A stretch of 64,000 nt of DNA from NCBI RefSeq assembly GCF_009796865.1, contig NZ_CP047028.1, positions 1,240,001 through 1,304,000 on the forward strand, in the 5' to 3' direction. A program made the position numbers and the translations under genes. The stretch comes from Formosa sp. L2A11. Lineage in GTDB: Bacteria > Bacteroidota > Bacteroidia > Flavobacteriales > Flavobacteriaceae. Below are positions 27,326 to 38,500 of this stretch, piece by piece. Positions within the stretch are counted from its first letter, which is position 1, and the number at the start of each line of letters is the position of its first letter. The notes beneath the pieces were generated by a model. The model saw only the letters and a program-made list of their open reading frames with translations, did no database searches and was not told the origin of the DNA.

Positions 27326-28617
27326 TTCCTGAAATAGAATATGCTTCCAAAGCTGAAATAAATAACTTTCAAGTTGGAAAACTAAAGGTTCTTTTACAGT
27401 ATTTAAATACAAATTCCGCTTTTTATAAGCGCTTATTTAGCACTCATAAAATTGATATTTCAACTATTAATTCGCTTGAAGATTTAGCTGCAATTCCAAC
27501 GACCACAAAAGACGATTTACAGCAATATAATGACGATTTCATTTGTGTCCCAAAAAACAAAATTGTGGATTATGTAACGACTTCTGGTACTTTGGGAGAT
27601 CCAGTACTTTTTGGACTCACAGATAGTGACTTAGACCGTTTAGCATATAACGAAGCCATCTCTTTTGCTTGTGCTGGAGTTGGACAGGATGATGTCATTC
27701 AGCTTATGACCACAATAGATCGACGTTTCATGGCAGGTTTGGCTTATTTTTTAGGAGCAAGAAAACTTGGTGCTGGAATTATTAGAGTTGGTAATGGTAT
27801 TCCAGAACTACAATGGGATTCTATTTTAAAATTTAAACCCACATACATTATTGCAGTGCCTTCCTTTTTATTAAAATTGATAGAATATGCCAAACAGCAT
27901 AACATAGACCTCAACAACTCAGGAATAAAAGGAGCAATTTGCATTGGTGAACCTTTAAGGGCTCAAGATTTTTCGTTAAACACCTTATCTAAAAAAATAA
28001 AAGAAAGCTGGAATATTGAATTGTATTCTACTTACGCTTCTACCGAAATGAATACAGCTTTTACGGAATGCGAACAACAAAAAGGAGGACACCAGCATCC
28101 CGAATTAATTATTACAGAAATATTAGACGATAACAACCAACCTGTAGCCAAAGGAGAATCTGGAGAACTTACCATTACCACTTTAGGTGTAGAAGGCATG
28201 CCGTTACTTAGATTTAAAACAGGAGATATTGTAAAAGCACATTATGAAAAATGTGAGTGCGGTAGAAACACCATGCGACTAGGACCGGTGATTGGCAGAA
28301 AAAAACAAATGATAAAATATAAAGGCACAACTTTATATCCGCCAGCAATGCATAATATTTTAAATGATTTTAACGAAGTAGAAGCCTTTGTTATAGAACT
28401 TTCTCACAATTCCATAGGAACAGATGAAATACTCATTAAAATAGCGGTAAATACACCTACAGAAAGCTTATTACAAAGTATAAAAAATCATTTTAGAGCA
28501 AAGCTACGCGTATTGCCAAAAATTGAATTTAGCGACAAAAAGGAAATTCAGAAATTACAATTCCCAAAAATGAGTAGAAAACCAGTAATGGTTATTGATA
28601 ATAGAAATCAGGCGTAA
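27322..28617 (+). CDS. AMP-dependent ligase of the phenylacetate-CoA ligase family
   Basis: A 431-residue adenylating enzyme: P-loop TTSGTLGDP (86-94), YSTYASTEMNTAF, and the KTGDIVK and GRKKQMIKYKG hinge region. A KCECGR stretch suggests a metal site as in many PaaK-like ligases. It should activate 4-coumarate (or a similar aryl acid) and load it on a carrier protein, as ApeH does. It is the last gene of the run and overlaps the C45 gene by 4 bases. CoA as acceptor instead of ACP is possible. Confidence 0.87.
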   Translation: MIPEIEYASKAEINNFQVGKLKVLLQYLNTNSAFYKRLFSTHKIDISTINSLEDLAAIPTTTKDDLQQYNDDFICVPKNKIVDYVTTSGTLGDPVLFGLTDSDLDRLAYNEAISFACAGVGQDDVIQLMTTIDRRFMAGLAYFLGARKLGAGIIRVGNGIPELQWDSILKFKPTYIIAVPSFLLKLIEYAKQHNIDLNNSGIKGAICIGEPLRAQDFSLNTLSKKIKESWNIELYSTYASTEMNTAFTECEQQKGGHQHPELIITEILDDNNQPVAKGESGELTITTLGVEGMPLLRFKTGDIVKAHYEKCECGRNTMRLGPVIGRKKQMIKYKGTTLYPPAMHNILNDFNEVEAFVIELSHNSIGTDEILIKIAVNTPTESLLQSIKNHFRAKLRVLPKIEFSDKKEIQKLQFPKMSRKPVMVIDNRNQA

Positions 28618-28833
28618 TGAATAATATTTAAAATTTACTGTTTTTAGTTTATTGTATTATAATCGAGGCTTAAAAGGGTTTGTAGAATAAAAAACTGAAA
28701 TAATATTAGCAGTTGTATTATGTGTTTTAGAAGAGATAGATGTTATTGTACCTGTAATAATATTTCCAGCTTGGCAAAAACAAATTCTCGAGAGCAAGAG
28801 GTTCAAAAGTTATTAAAAAAGTATTGTTAAAGT

Positions 28834-29685
28834 TCATATTACACAAAGGGCAAACTTTGTTTGATCGGGTATATAGAAATATAAAAGAGTATTATTATGG
28901 ATTATATTGTATGGTTTTGATGTTTTACTTCTGTAGAATTTTACACGATTATCAATAATATTTTCAAGCTTTAAAAAGGCTAAATCAATAAATGAGACAC
29001 CATAAAGCATATAAGATGCTAAAAAGTAGTTTCTGTAATGGAAAAGGTTATCTGTTTCATTTAATTGTAATAGCATTATAGATTTTATGCTATCCAATTC
29101 TAAATCTCTCTTTTCTGTAGGTGTCGTTTTTATTTTGTAATTAGTAAATGGATAAGCCTCTTTTGAAACTAAACCGGCTTTAATAGCTTTATTAAAAAAG
29201 GCTCTTATGGTTTTCATGTATACAGCTAAACCATTAGTAGAATTACTCCTAGAATAATGAAATCTTTGTTTTTAGTAAATTTTAAAACTATTTTGGATAC
29301 AGCATAATATGAGTTGGCATTACCGTAACGTTCAACTTTTTTAAGGTCTTTTATGATGTCGTAACAATATTCGAAAAAAGAATTGAAGTTAACTTTATTG
29401 GTGATTTTGTCTTTAACTTGAGAAATAGACAAGTAATTAAGTTCGTCTTTATCTTTTAATTTTTCAATAATTTCTAGACCTTTTACTTTTGCTTTTTGAA
29501 GATCATTATTTAATTCATTTACAACAATCCGAGTACCACAATGTTTAGTTATCTTTTCAGCTTTTTCATCCCAACAATTTAATGGAACGGATTGATTTAA
29601 GTTTGTAGAGGTCGTTTTTTCTAAAATGACTTAAACGTAAAATTAATGGAAAAGAATCATCTTTTTTTGTCTTCGTTTATCTATA
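28834..29685 (-). pseudogene. Decayed tyrosine recombinase (island integrase remnant)
   Basis: Read on the minus strand, pieces of one Bacteroidota integrase follow each other: SFPLILRLSHF (N-terminus, 29670-29630), then after a frameshift LNQSVPLNCWDEKAEKITKH (arm-binding domain), continuing to FTKNKD; then an internal deletion with frameshift; then the core-binding part STNGLAVYMKTIRAFFNKA (near 29240-29180) and the start of the catalytic domain. It stops at 28834 before the HxxR, H and Tyr motifs. At least two frameshifts and one deletion make it non-functional. It lies 160 bases inside the right att repeat. Confidence 0.85.
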
Positions 29686-29846
29686 GATAGCTTTAAATGA
29701 GTGTGTAACATAAATAAAGTTAATAAAAAAATTTGCACGTAACAGGGTGAAAATAGATGAAATCACAAAACAACTAAGTTATGTAATTAATTGTTAATCA
29801 GTAGTGTTGGGTGTTATTTGGTTTTGTGAAATAGCTATATCCCGAC

Positions 29847-29892
29847 ACTGGCAGTCAAGAGGTCGTGGGTTCGAGCCCTATCTTCTCCACTA
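29847..29892 (+). repeat. Right attachment repeat (attR-like), tRNA-Ala 3' fragment
   Basis: The 46 bases match 2419-2464 except T29879 for C2451. The 5' half of the tRNA is missing upstream, so this is a remnant left by site-specific integration and not a second tRNA gene. Confidence 0.85.
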
Positions 29893-30389
29893 ATTTTTAT
29901 GCGATTTCTTAAGGGGTTGTATCTTTTTTCTTGTTAATAAAAAGTTAATAAACTATATAATTGTGGTTTCCCGTAAGTAAATGTTATTCTTATTTTATAA
30001 TTTAACCAGCTAATTATAAGAGCGTTAATTGTTTTAAATTCAAAGGGTTAAAATAAAAATTCATGAATTTTATTTAGATTGATTTTTTGTTTTAGCATTT
30101 GTCTTTAGTTATTGCTAAAGCAAAGTTGAATTTCTTGATAGCATTCGTTCTATGTTTTATTTTTAAATAAATTTTATTAACCTTAACCTACTATAAGCCT
30201 GTTTAATTTTAGTTCTATAAAAACTAGAAAAATATTTTATTATGTATTACAATTGTTTGTTAGATAATTTTCAGTTTTAAGGTTAATTTATCTTAAAATT
30301 ATCATTAATTGTTATCTTTTTTTTTCAAATAGTTTGTTTTTCACTTTATAAAGTGTTAGTTTTAAGAAGCCTAACAAAATCTCCTCCCC
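29893..30389. other. Gene-free region downstream of attR
   Basis: AT-rich, no plausible frame and no clear consensus promoter. It separates the island end from the TPR/AraC regulator and presumably holds that gene's promoter. Confidence 0.4.
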
Positions 30390-31889
30390 ATGAAATACGC
30401 CTTCCTATTTATCTTTCCGCTTTTTTTTTATTTTCAAAAGGACATTAATATTAAGTCTAATCAGTCACTATGTTGTGATCTTGCATTAGAAATTTCATCA
30501 GAGAACTCTTTAATCCCTATGCATGTTGCAGATTCTTTATTTGCAAATTCAGAAAGTGTAAAAAATCAAATGTATGCGTTAATACTTAAGAGTGTTATTT
30601 TAGAACGCGAAGAAAAAAGGGGAGAATCTATAGAGTTTGCTTTAGAATCTTTAGAGATGGCACAAAATGTAAATAATTATTGTTTACAAGCAAGAATCTA
30701 TACTTTTTTATCTAGGCAATATCGAAAGATAGGTTTTGTAGATAAGGGGAAAGATTTAATTGCCGAAAGTGTTATTGCTAGCTCTAAAATACCGAATAAA
30801 GATCATGCTTTAAAGTTTATTACAATGGCTAATCTCGAGTTGGTTGAATACGATATTGAAGCTAAAGATTATGAAGCTGCTACAGAATATTTAAAATCAG
30901 CAATTTTTATATTGAATAAAAAAGAAGACGAGAACTTAAAATATTTTGATTTAGCAAACTGTGAGGAGAAACTAGCAAGGTGTTTTGTTGAAATGAATAA
31001 TAAAGAACTTGCGCTTATTCATTACTCTAAAGCAAGCTCATTTTTAGAGCAGTCAGAAATAAGGCAGTCGTTATTGGCAAATAATATATATAATGGTTTA
31101 ATTGGTTTGTATTTAGAAAATAAGCAATTGAACCATGCTAAGGTTTACGTGAAAAAAAACTTAATTATTGCTAGTTATAATTGTAATAGTTTTATAAAAG
31201 AAGAAGTTTATAAAAATACAGCAGAGTATTATCAGCAAGTTGGGGTTTTAGATAGTTTTAAATTATATAGATTTAAGTATAACGCAGTTGTTGCCGAAAA
31301 CAAGAATCAGTTAAGGGGGCTTATAAATAAAGCATCTAATGAACTTAATGATTTTTCTGCGGAAATGCCTATAGATAAGCCTTCCAGTTCTGCACATATT
31401 ATTGCAACTATGTTTTTTATTTTAATACCATCTTTAGGGTTTTATTATAAGAGGAAAATGGTATTTAATTATATCGGAGATGCGCTTAATGGTCATGAAA
31501 AAAAAGGTGCAAATGTAGTTTTGTGTTCTAAGAAAACAGAGAAAATACTTTTAGATAAACTAGAAGATTTTGAGGCTTCAAATCTTTTTTTAGATAAAAA
31601 CATGTCACTATCTATTTTGGTTGCAGAACTCAACACAAACACAAAGTATCTTAGACAAGTACTTAAGAAAAATAGAAATACAGATTTTAATACATATATA
31701 AATAAGTTAAGAATATTATATATTGTAGATAAGTTAAACACGGATTCCGATTATTTAAATTATAAGATAAGTTTTCTAGCTGAAGAATGTGGTTTTTCTT
31801 CACATAGTAAGTTTTCTACAAATTTTAAGAAATTCACGAAGTACTCACCTTCATATTATATTAATGCTTTTAAAAATAAAACAGCTTAA
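30390..31889 (+). CDS. Membrane TPR regulator with C-terminal AraC-type DNA-binding domain
   Basis: A 499-residue protein: an N-terminal hydrophobic segment (AFLFIFPLFFYFQK), TPR-like helices over about 50-310, one membrane helix (HIIATMFFILIPSLGFYY, about 330-347), then an AraC/XylS HTH domain (about 400-495) with LSILVAELNTNTKYLRQVL and ISFLAEECGFSSHSKF. This one-chain sensor-regulator form is common in flavobacteria. It is upstream of, and co-oriented with, the surface adhesin locus and may regulate it; this is inference from position. Confidence 0.82.
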   Translation: MKYAFLFIFPLFFYFQKDINIKSNQSLCCDLALEISSENSLIPMHVADSLFANSESVKNQMYALILKSVILEREEKRGESIEFALESLEMAQNVNNYCLQARIYTFLSRQYRKIGFVDKGKDLIAESVIASSKIPNKDHALKFITMANLELVEYDIEAKDYEAATEYLKSAIFILNKKEDENLKYFDLANCEEKLARCFVEMNNKELALIHYSKASSFLEQSEIRQSLLANNIYNGLIGLYLENKQLNHAKVYVKKNLIIASYNCNSFIKEEVYKNTAEYYQQVGVLDSFKLYRFKYNAVVAENKNQLRGLINKASNELNDFSAEMPIDKPSSSAHIIATMFFILIPSLGFYYKRKMVFNYIGDALNGHEKKGANVVLCSKKTEKILLDKLEDFEASNLFLDKNMSLSILVAELNTNTKYLRQVLKKNRNTDFNTYINKLRILYIVDKLNTDSDYLNYKISFLAEECGFSSHSKFSTNFKKFTKYSPSYYINAFKNKTA

Positions 31890-32066
31890 GTGTTATTTTT
31901 GTAGTTGTTTACTTTTAATAAGGATTCTTTTTTTATCTATATCTGACCTATAGTCGCTTTTTTTAAGTGTTATTATACTTGTAGCGCTTTTGGAATATTA
32001 GGAGCTAATATGGTGGCTAATTACATTAAATATTTTAGTATATATACATGCGGTTTTAATCGTATA

Positions 32067-32106
32067 ATCCATTCATGTTTTATTGAATAACTGAATGGAT
32101 TTTTTT
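32067..32106 (+). terminator. Terminator after the AraC-type regulator
   Basis: The stem ATCCATTCA (32067-32075) pairs with TGAATGGAT (32092-32100), followed by six T. It lies 178 bases after the regulator stop. Confidence 0.7.
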
Positions 32107-32490
32107 GTCTTCTAAATTTAGATGCTTGTCAATACTTCCCTCTTCTAATACATTCTGTTTTGTTTGTTGTTTTCTTAAAATTAAGAATGAATTTCTATTT
32201 CAAATATTTAAGATCTCTTCTGAAAACCTATAATTATTAAGGTTATATACAAATTCGGACAACTTTGTCTTTTTGTATTTTTTTTCTTACTTTTTTTAGA
32301 CGAAATAGAGGAATATTTGACGTAAATAGAGTGTCAATTTTTAAAGGTGTTTAATTTAAAATATATTTAATATATTGATTGTTAGTATTTTATTTTTTTT
32401 ATTCTATCCGTTTTCTAGAAAATGGCTAAACGATATCTCTTTTTCCTAATATTAAAAGAATACTTTAGGAATACGGTTTTTATGCTTAAT

Positions 32491-32533
32491 AAAATGTGGT
32501 TTAATTAGGTGTTAATTTATTAAATCACATTTT
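32491..32533 (+). promoter_or_regulatory. Leader hairpin upstream of the collagen-like gene
   Basis: AAAATGTGGTTTAAT (32491-32505) pairs with ATTAAATCACATTTT (32519-32533), 15 pairs with one G-T, 13-base loop, ending 49 bases before the start codon. It could be an mRNA-stabilising leader, an attenuator or an operator. Confidence 0.45.
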
Positions 32534-32582
32534 ATTTTAAGAAGAACTTGTTTAAGCGATATGTCAAAATAACCCAGATTTT

Positions 32583-35500
32583 ATGAAAAAAATTTTACTA
32601 TTACTCATTTTATTTATGGCACATGTTACCTACTCTCAAGTGGGGATTGGTACAGATATGCCGAATTCATCGACGCAGTTAGAAATTGTTTCTAGTAATA
32701 AAGGGGTCTTGATTCCTCAAGTGCCTTTAACTAGTCTAACAGATCAAACTAGTATTTCTGCAGGGAATATTGAAAGTTTGTTGGTTTATAATACAAATAC
32801 TTCCGTAAGAATAAGTCCTGGATATTATTATTGGTATCAAGGAAGTTGGTTAAAATTTCTTGCTAAGCAAGATTTGCCAGATAATATAGTGTATTGGGAT
32901 GTGGTTAATAATCAATATTCTTATATAGACGAGAATGGAGATGTGCAAATTATTACCAATAGTAATTTGGAGACCTTAACATTTCTTAGTCTTAATGAAG
33001 ATGGAAAATCTTTAGATTATAAAGATGAAAATGGGGATGTAACAGAATTAGACATGACTAATTTGGTTAAGAATCTAGAAACCATAACAACTATTGTAGA
33101 TAATGGTGATGGTACAATTACTTATTTTAATGAAAATAATGATCAGATAATAATTGATTTAGCTAATGGTCCTGCTGGAGCAGATGGAATAGATGGTGTT
33201 GGAATAGCCTCAACAGCAGATAATGGAGATGGTACATTTACCATTACATATACGGATAGTTCAACATTCACAACTTCAGATCTTACAGGTCCACAAGGTA
33301 CTCAGGGAGTTGCTGGTGTAGACGGAACAAATGGAGTAGGAGTTGATTCGACAACAGATAATGGCGACGGTACATTTACAATTACATATACAGATGGATC
33401 AACATTCACAACCGTAAATTTATCAGGAGCTGATGGCGCTGACGGAATGGATGGTGTTGGAATAGCCTCAACAGCAGATAATGGAGATGGTACATTTACC
33501 ATTACATATACGGATAGTTCAACATTCACAACTTCAGATCTTACAGGTCCGCAAGGAGCTCAAGGAGTTGCTGGTGTAGACGGAGCTGATGGAATTGACG
33601 GTACGAATGGAATAGATGGAGTAGGAGTTGATTCGACAACAGATAATGGCGACGGTACATTTACAATTACATATACAGATGGATCAACATTCACAACCGT
33701 AAATTTATCAGGAGCTGATGGCGCTGACGGAATGGATGGTGTTGGAATAGCCTCAACAGCAGATAATGGAGATGGTACATTTACCATTACATATACGGAT
33801 AGTTCAACATTCACAACTTCAGATCTTACAGGTCCGCAAGGAGCTCAGGGAGTTGCTGGTGTAGACGGAGCTGATGGAATTGACGGTACGAATGGAATAG
33901 ATGGAGTAGGAGTTGATTCGACAACAGATAATGGCGACGGTACATTTACAATTACATATACAGATGGATCAACATTCACAACCGTAAATTTATCAGGAGC
34001 TGATGGCGCTGACGGAATGGATGGTGTTGGAATAGCCTCAACAGCAGATAATGGAGATGGTACATTTACCATTACATATACGGATAGTTCAACATTCACA
34101 ACTTCAGATCTTACAGGTCCGCAAGGAGCTCAAGGAGTTGCTGGTGTAGACGGAGCTGATGGAATTGACGGTACGAATGGAATAGATGGAGTAGGAGTTG
34201 ATTCGACAACAGATAATGGCGACGGTACATTTACAATTACATATACAGATGGATCAACATTCACAACCGTAAATTTATCAGGAGCTGATGGCGCTGACGG
34301 AATGGATGGTGTTTGGAATAGCCTCAACAGCAGATAATGGAGATGGTACATTTACCATTACATATACGGATAGTTCAACATTCACAACTTCAGATCTTAC
34401 AGGTCCGCAAGGAGCTCAGGGAGTTGCTGGTGTAGACGGAGCTGATGGAATTGACGGTACGAATGGAATAGATGGAGTAGGAGTTGATTCGACAACAGAT
34501 AATGGCGACGGTACATTTACAATTACATATACAGATGGATCAACATTCACAACCGTAAATTTATCAGGAGCTGATGGCGCTGACGGAATGGATGGTGTTG
34601 GAATAGCCTCAACAGCAGATAATGGAGATGGTACATTTACCATTACATATACGGATAGTTCAACATTCACAACTTCAGATCTTACAGGTCCACAAGGTGC
34701 TCAGGGAGTTGCTGGTGTAGACGGAACAAATGGAGTAGGAGTTGATTCGACAACAGATAATGGCGACGGAACATTTACGATTACGTATACAGATGGATCA
34801 ACGTTTACGACTTCAGATTTCACAGGAACACAAGGAGTTGCTGGAGCAGACGGAAATGGAATTTCAACAACTGTAGATAATGGAGATGGAACATTCACGA
34901 TTACATATACAGATGGTTCAACCTTCACGACTTCAGATTTCACAGGTCCACAAGGAACACAAGGGGTTGCTGGTGCTGATGGAGCAGACGGAAACGGAAT
35001 TTCAACAACAGTTGATAACGGAGACGGAACATTCACGATTACATATACAGATGGTTCAACATTTACTACTTCAAATTTAACAGGAGATCAAGGAGTTGCT
35101 GGAGCAGATGGAGCTGACGGAACAAATGGTATTGATGGTGTAGGAGTTTCAGCAACAACAGATAACGGAGACGGAACCTTTACTATCACATATACAGATG
35201 GTTCAACATTTACGACTGCAGATTTCACTGGGCCACAAGGTGCTCAGGGTGTTGCAGGAACAGATGGTACTAATGGATCAGACGGAACAGATGGAGTTGA
35301 TGGAGATTCCGCATGACATGCTGTAGATTCACTGGACAGAACGATGGATTGCATTACGGAATGGATGGTGCTATGGAGACGGAACAGAGAGTTGATGGAG
35401 ATCTGCATATGACATTGCTGTAGATGGTGTTACACTGGAACAGAACAGAGTGGATTGCTTCATTAACGGAACAGATGGAGTTGATGGAGATTCTGCATAT

Positions 35501-38500
35501 GACATTGCTGTAGATGGTGGTTACACTGGAACAGAAACAGATGGATTGCTTCATTAAACGAATGGTGCTAAATCAGACGGAACAGATGAGTTGATGGAGA
35601 TTCCGCATATGACATTGCTGTAGATGGTGGTTACACTGGAACAGAAACAGAATGGATTGCTTCATTAAACGGAATGGATGGTGCTAATGGATCAGACGGA
35701 ACAGATGGAGTTGATGGAGATTCCGCATATGATATTGCTGTAGACGGTGGTTACACTGGAACAGAAACAGAATGGATTGCTTCATTAAACGGAACAGATG
35801 GAGTTGATGGAGATTCCGCATATGACATTGCTGTAGATGGTGGTTACACTGGAACAGAAACAGAATGGATTGCTTCATTAAACGGAACAGATGGTGCAGA
35901 TGGATCAGATGGAGATTCCGCATATGATATTGCTGTAGATGGTGGTTACACTGGAACAGAAACAGAATGGATTGCTTCATTAAACGGAACAGATGGTGCA
36001 GATGGATCAGATGGAGATTCCGCATATGATATTGCTGTAGATGGTGGTTACACCGGAACAGAAACAGAGTGGATTGCTTCATTAAACGGAACAGATGGTA
36101 CTAATGGAACAGATGGAGTTGATGGCGATTCCGCATATGACATTGCTGTAGATGGTGGTTACACTGGAACAGAAACAGAGTGGATTGCTTCATTAAACGG
36201 AATGGATGGTGCTAATGGATCAGACGGAACAGATGGAGTTGATGGAGATTCCGCATATGACATTGCTGTAGATGGTGGTTACATTGGAACAGAAACAGAA
36301 TGGATTGCTTCATTAAACGGAATGGATGGTACTAATGGATCAGACGGAACAGATGGAGTTGATGGAGATTCCGCATATGACATTGCTGTAGATGGTGGTT
36401 ACACTGGAACAGAAACAGAATGGATTGCTTCATTAAACGGAACAGATGGTGCAGATGGAGCAGATGGAGATTCCGCATATGACATTGCTGTAGATGGTGG
36501 TTACACTGGAACAGAAACAGAATGGATTGCTTCATTAAACGGAACAGATGGTGCAGATGGAGCAGATGGAGATTCCGCATATGATATTGCTGTAGATGGT
36601 GGTTACACTGGAACAGAAACAGAGTGGATTGCTTCATTAAACGGAACAGATGGTACTAATGGAACAGATGGAGGATGGGATTCCGCATATGACATTGCTG
36701 TAGATGGTGGTTACACCGGAACAGAAACAGAATGGATTGCTTCATTAAACGGAACAGATGGTACTAATGGATCAGACGGAACAGATGGAGTTGATGGCGA
36801 TTCCGCATATGACATTGCTGTAGATGGTGGTTACACTGGAACAGAAACAGAGTGGATTGCTTCATTAAACGGAATGGATGGTGCTAATGGATCAGACGGA
36901 ACAGATGGAGTTGATGGAGATTCCGCATATGACATTGCTGTAGATGGTGGTTACATTGGAACAGAAACAGAATGGATTGCTTCATTAAACGGAACAATGG
37001 ATGGTGAACAGATGGAGTTGATGGAGATTCCGCATATGACATTGCTGTAAATGGTGGTTACACTGGAACAGAAACAGAATGGATTGCTTCATTAAATGGA
37101 ACAGATGGTACTAATGGAGTTGATGGAGATTCCGCATATGACATTGCTGTAGATGGTGGTTACACTGGAACAGAAACAGAGTGGATTGCTTCATTAAACG
37201 GAACAGATGGATCAGATGGAGTTGATGGAGATTCCGCATATGACATTGCTGTAGATGGTGGTTACACTGGAACAGAAACAGAGTGGATTGCTTCATTAAA
37301 CGGAACAGATGGTGCTAATGGAGTTGATGGAGATTCCGCATATGATATTGCTGTAAATGGTGGTTACACTGGAACAGAAACAGAATGGATTGCTTCATTA
37401 AATGGAACAGATGGTACTAATGGAGTTGATGGAGATTCCGCATATGACATTGCTGTAGATGGTGGTTACACTGGAACAGAAACAGAGTGGATTGCTTCAT
37501 TAAACGGAACAGATGGATCAGATGGAGTTGATGGAGATTCCGCATATGACATTGCTGTAGATGGTGGTTACACTGGAACAGAAACAGAATGGATTGCTTC
37601 ATTAAATGGGACAGATGGTGCAACAGGACCTCAAGGACCAACAGGTGTTGTAGAGGCTAAAAATTTAACAGCTGCTACAGGTGATACTTCTATTACGGTA
37701 ACTAACGGAACAGGTGCTACGCTAGTAGATACTAATATTAAAGTAACAGACGGTGGTATTACTACTGTAAAATTAGCAGACGATGCTGTTACAACAGTTA
37801 AGATTAAAAATGGAGCAGTAGTTGCTTCAAAATTAGATGCAGGAACAAGTGCAGACGAAACTCGTGTAGGTGTAGCTGATGAAGATGGAGATGTAACTTA
37901 TCAGAATCTTGAAGATTTAATTGATGAGCCTTGGAGAAATACAGACGACACTGCTGCAACAGACAGTTCAACAGATATTAATTATATGGGTGGTAATGTT
38001 GGTGTTGGTAAACTGTCTACAACCAATAAATTACACGTGAAACCAGATTTAGATACAGAGGATCCTGTTAGATTTGAAGATTTGCAAGCAAGTACAGACA
38101 GTGCAGATAAAGTTGTAGTTGCAACTTCAACAGGTGTTTTAAAAACAGTAGATGGAACAGTTAGTCAATTAAAGACTTTTATAAAATATAATGCTTCAAG
38201 TGGTAGTAGTTTGTTAGGGATTAGTCTTTTAGGTACTTATACGCCAGTAGGGTTTCCTTTAAGTGGAAGGGAGTTTGATGAGAACAGTGAGTTTAGTACA
38301 ACCACAGGTGTTTTTACGGCTAAACAAGATGGTATATATAATATAAACTTTCAAGCAAATTCAAAAGGTCTTTTAGGAGCAGGTACATTAGGTATTGGGA
38401 TTTTTAAAAAAGAGGCTACATCTTCTAGTTATACACTACTTGCTGAAGAATCATATGTAAATTTAAATGTATCCGTACTATTTATTGATTTAGATGTGTC

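Larger units (their letters stand above)
2419..29892. mobile_element. tRNA-Ala genomic island carrying the aryl-polyene type cluster
   Basis: The boundaries are a 46-bp direct repeat: the left copy is the 3' part of the intact tRNA-Ala gene, the right copy (29847-29892) is a lone tRNA 3' fragment differing at one base. Just inside the left end is an excisionase-like HTH gene (2821). Just inside the right end is a decayed tyrosine integrase (28834-29685). tRNA 3' ends are classic targets of tyrosine integrases. The cargo is the pigment-type polyketide run. With no intact integrase seen, the island is probably immobile by its own means. The boundaries are direct observations; the history is inference. 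Confidence 0.8.
31890..32582. other. 693-base non-coding region before the repeat-protein gene
   Basis: It holds the terminator at 32067-32106 and a 15-bp hairpin at 32491-32533. The rest is very AT-rich without frames; a long leader or regulatory region for the adhesin locus is likely. Confidence 0.5.

Noticed and set aside
4447-28617. Complete flexirubin (dialkylresorcinol ester) pathway
   Set aside because: No DarA- or DarB-like gene is present in the window, so only the aryl-polyene half is supported.
28690-28812. Open stretch of about 40 codons after the ligase gene
   Set aside because: No start codon follows the preceding stop and no family resemblance is seen.
29847-29892. A second tRNA-Ala gene
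   Set aside because: Only the 3' part is present; upstream sequence cannot form the acceptor 5' strand, D-arm or the 5' anticodon stem, so it is an att remnant.
33302-36637. Long open frames on the minus strand through the repeat arrays
   Set aside because: They are shadows generated by codon periodicity of the repeats, have no start context or domain and recur with each repeat copy.
35300-37615. CRISPR-like or non-coding satellite array
   Set aside because: The repeats are in frame, vary by multiples of nine bases encoding Gly-x-x triplets and have no unique spacers, so they are protein-coding repeats.
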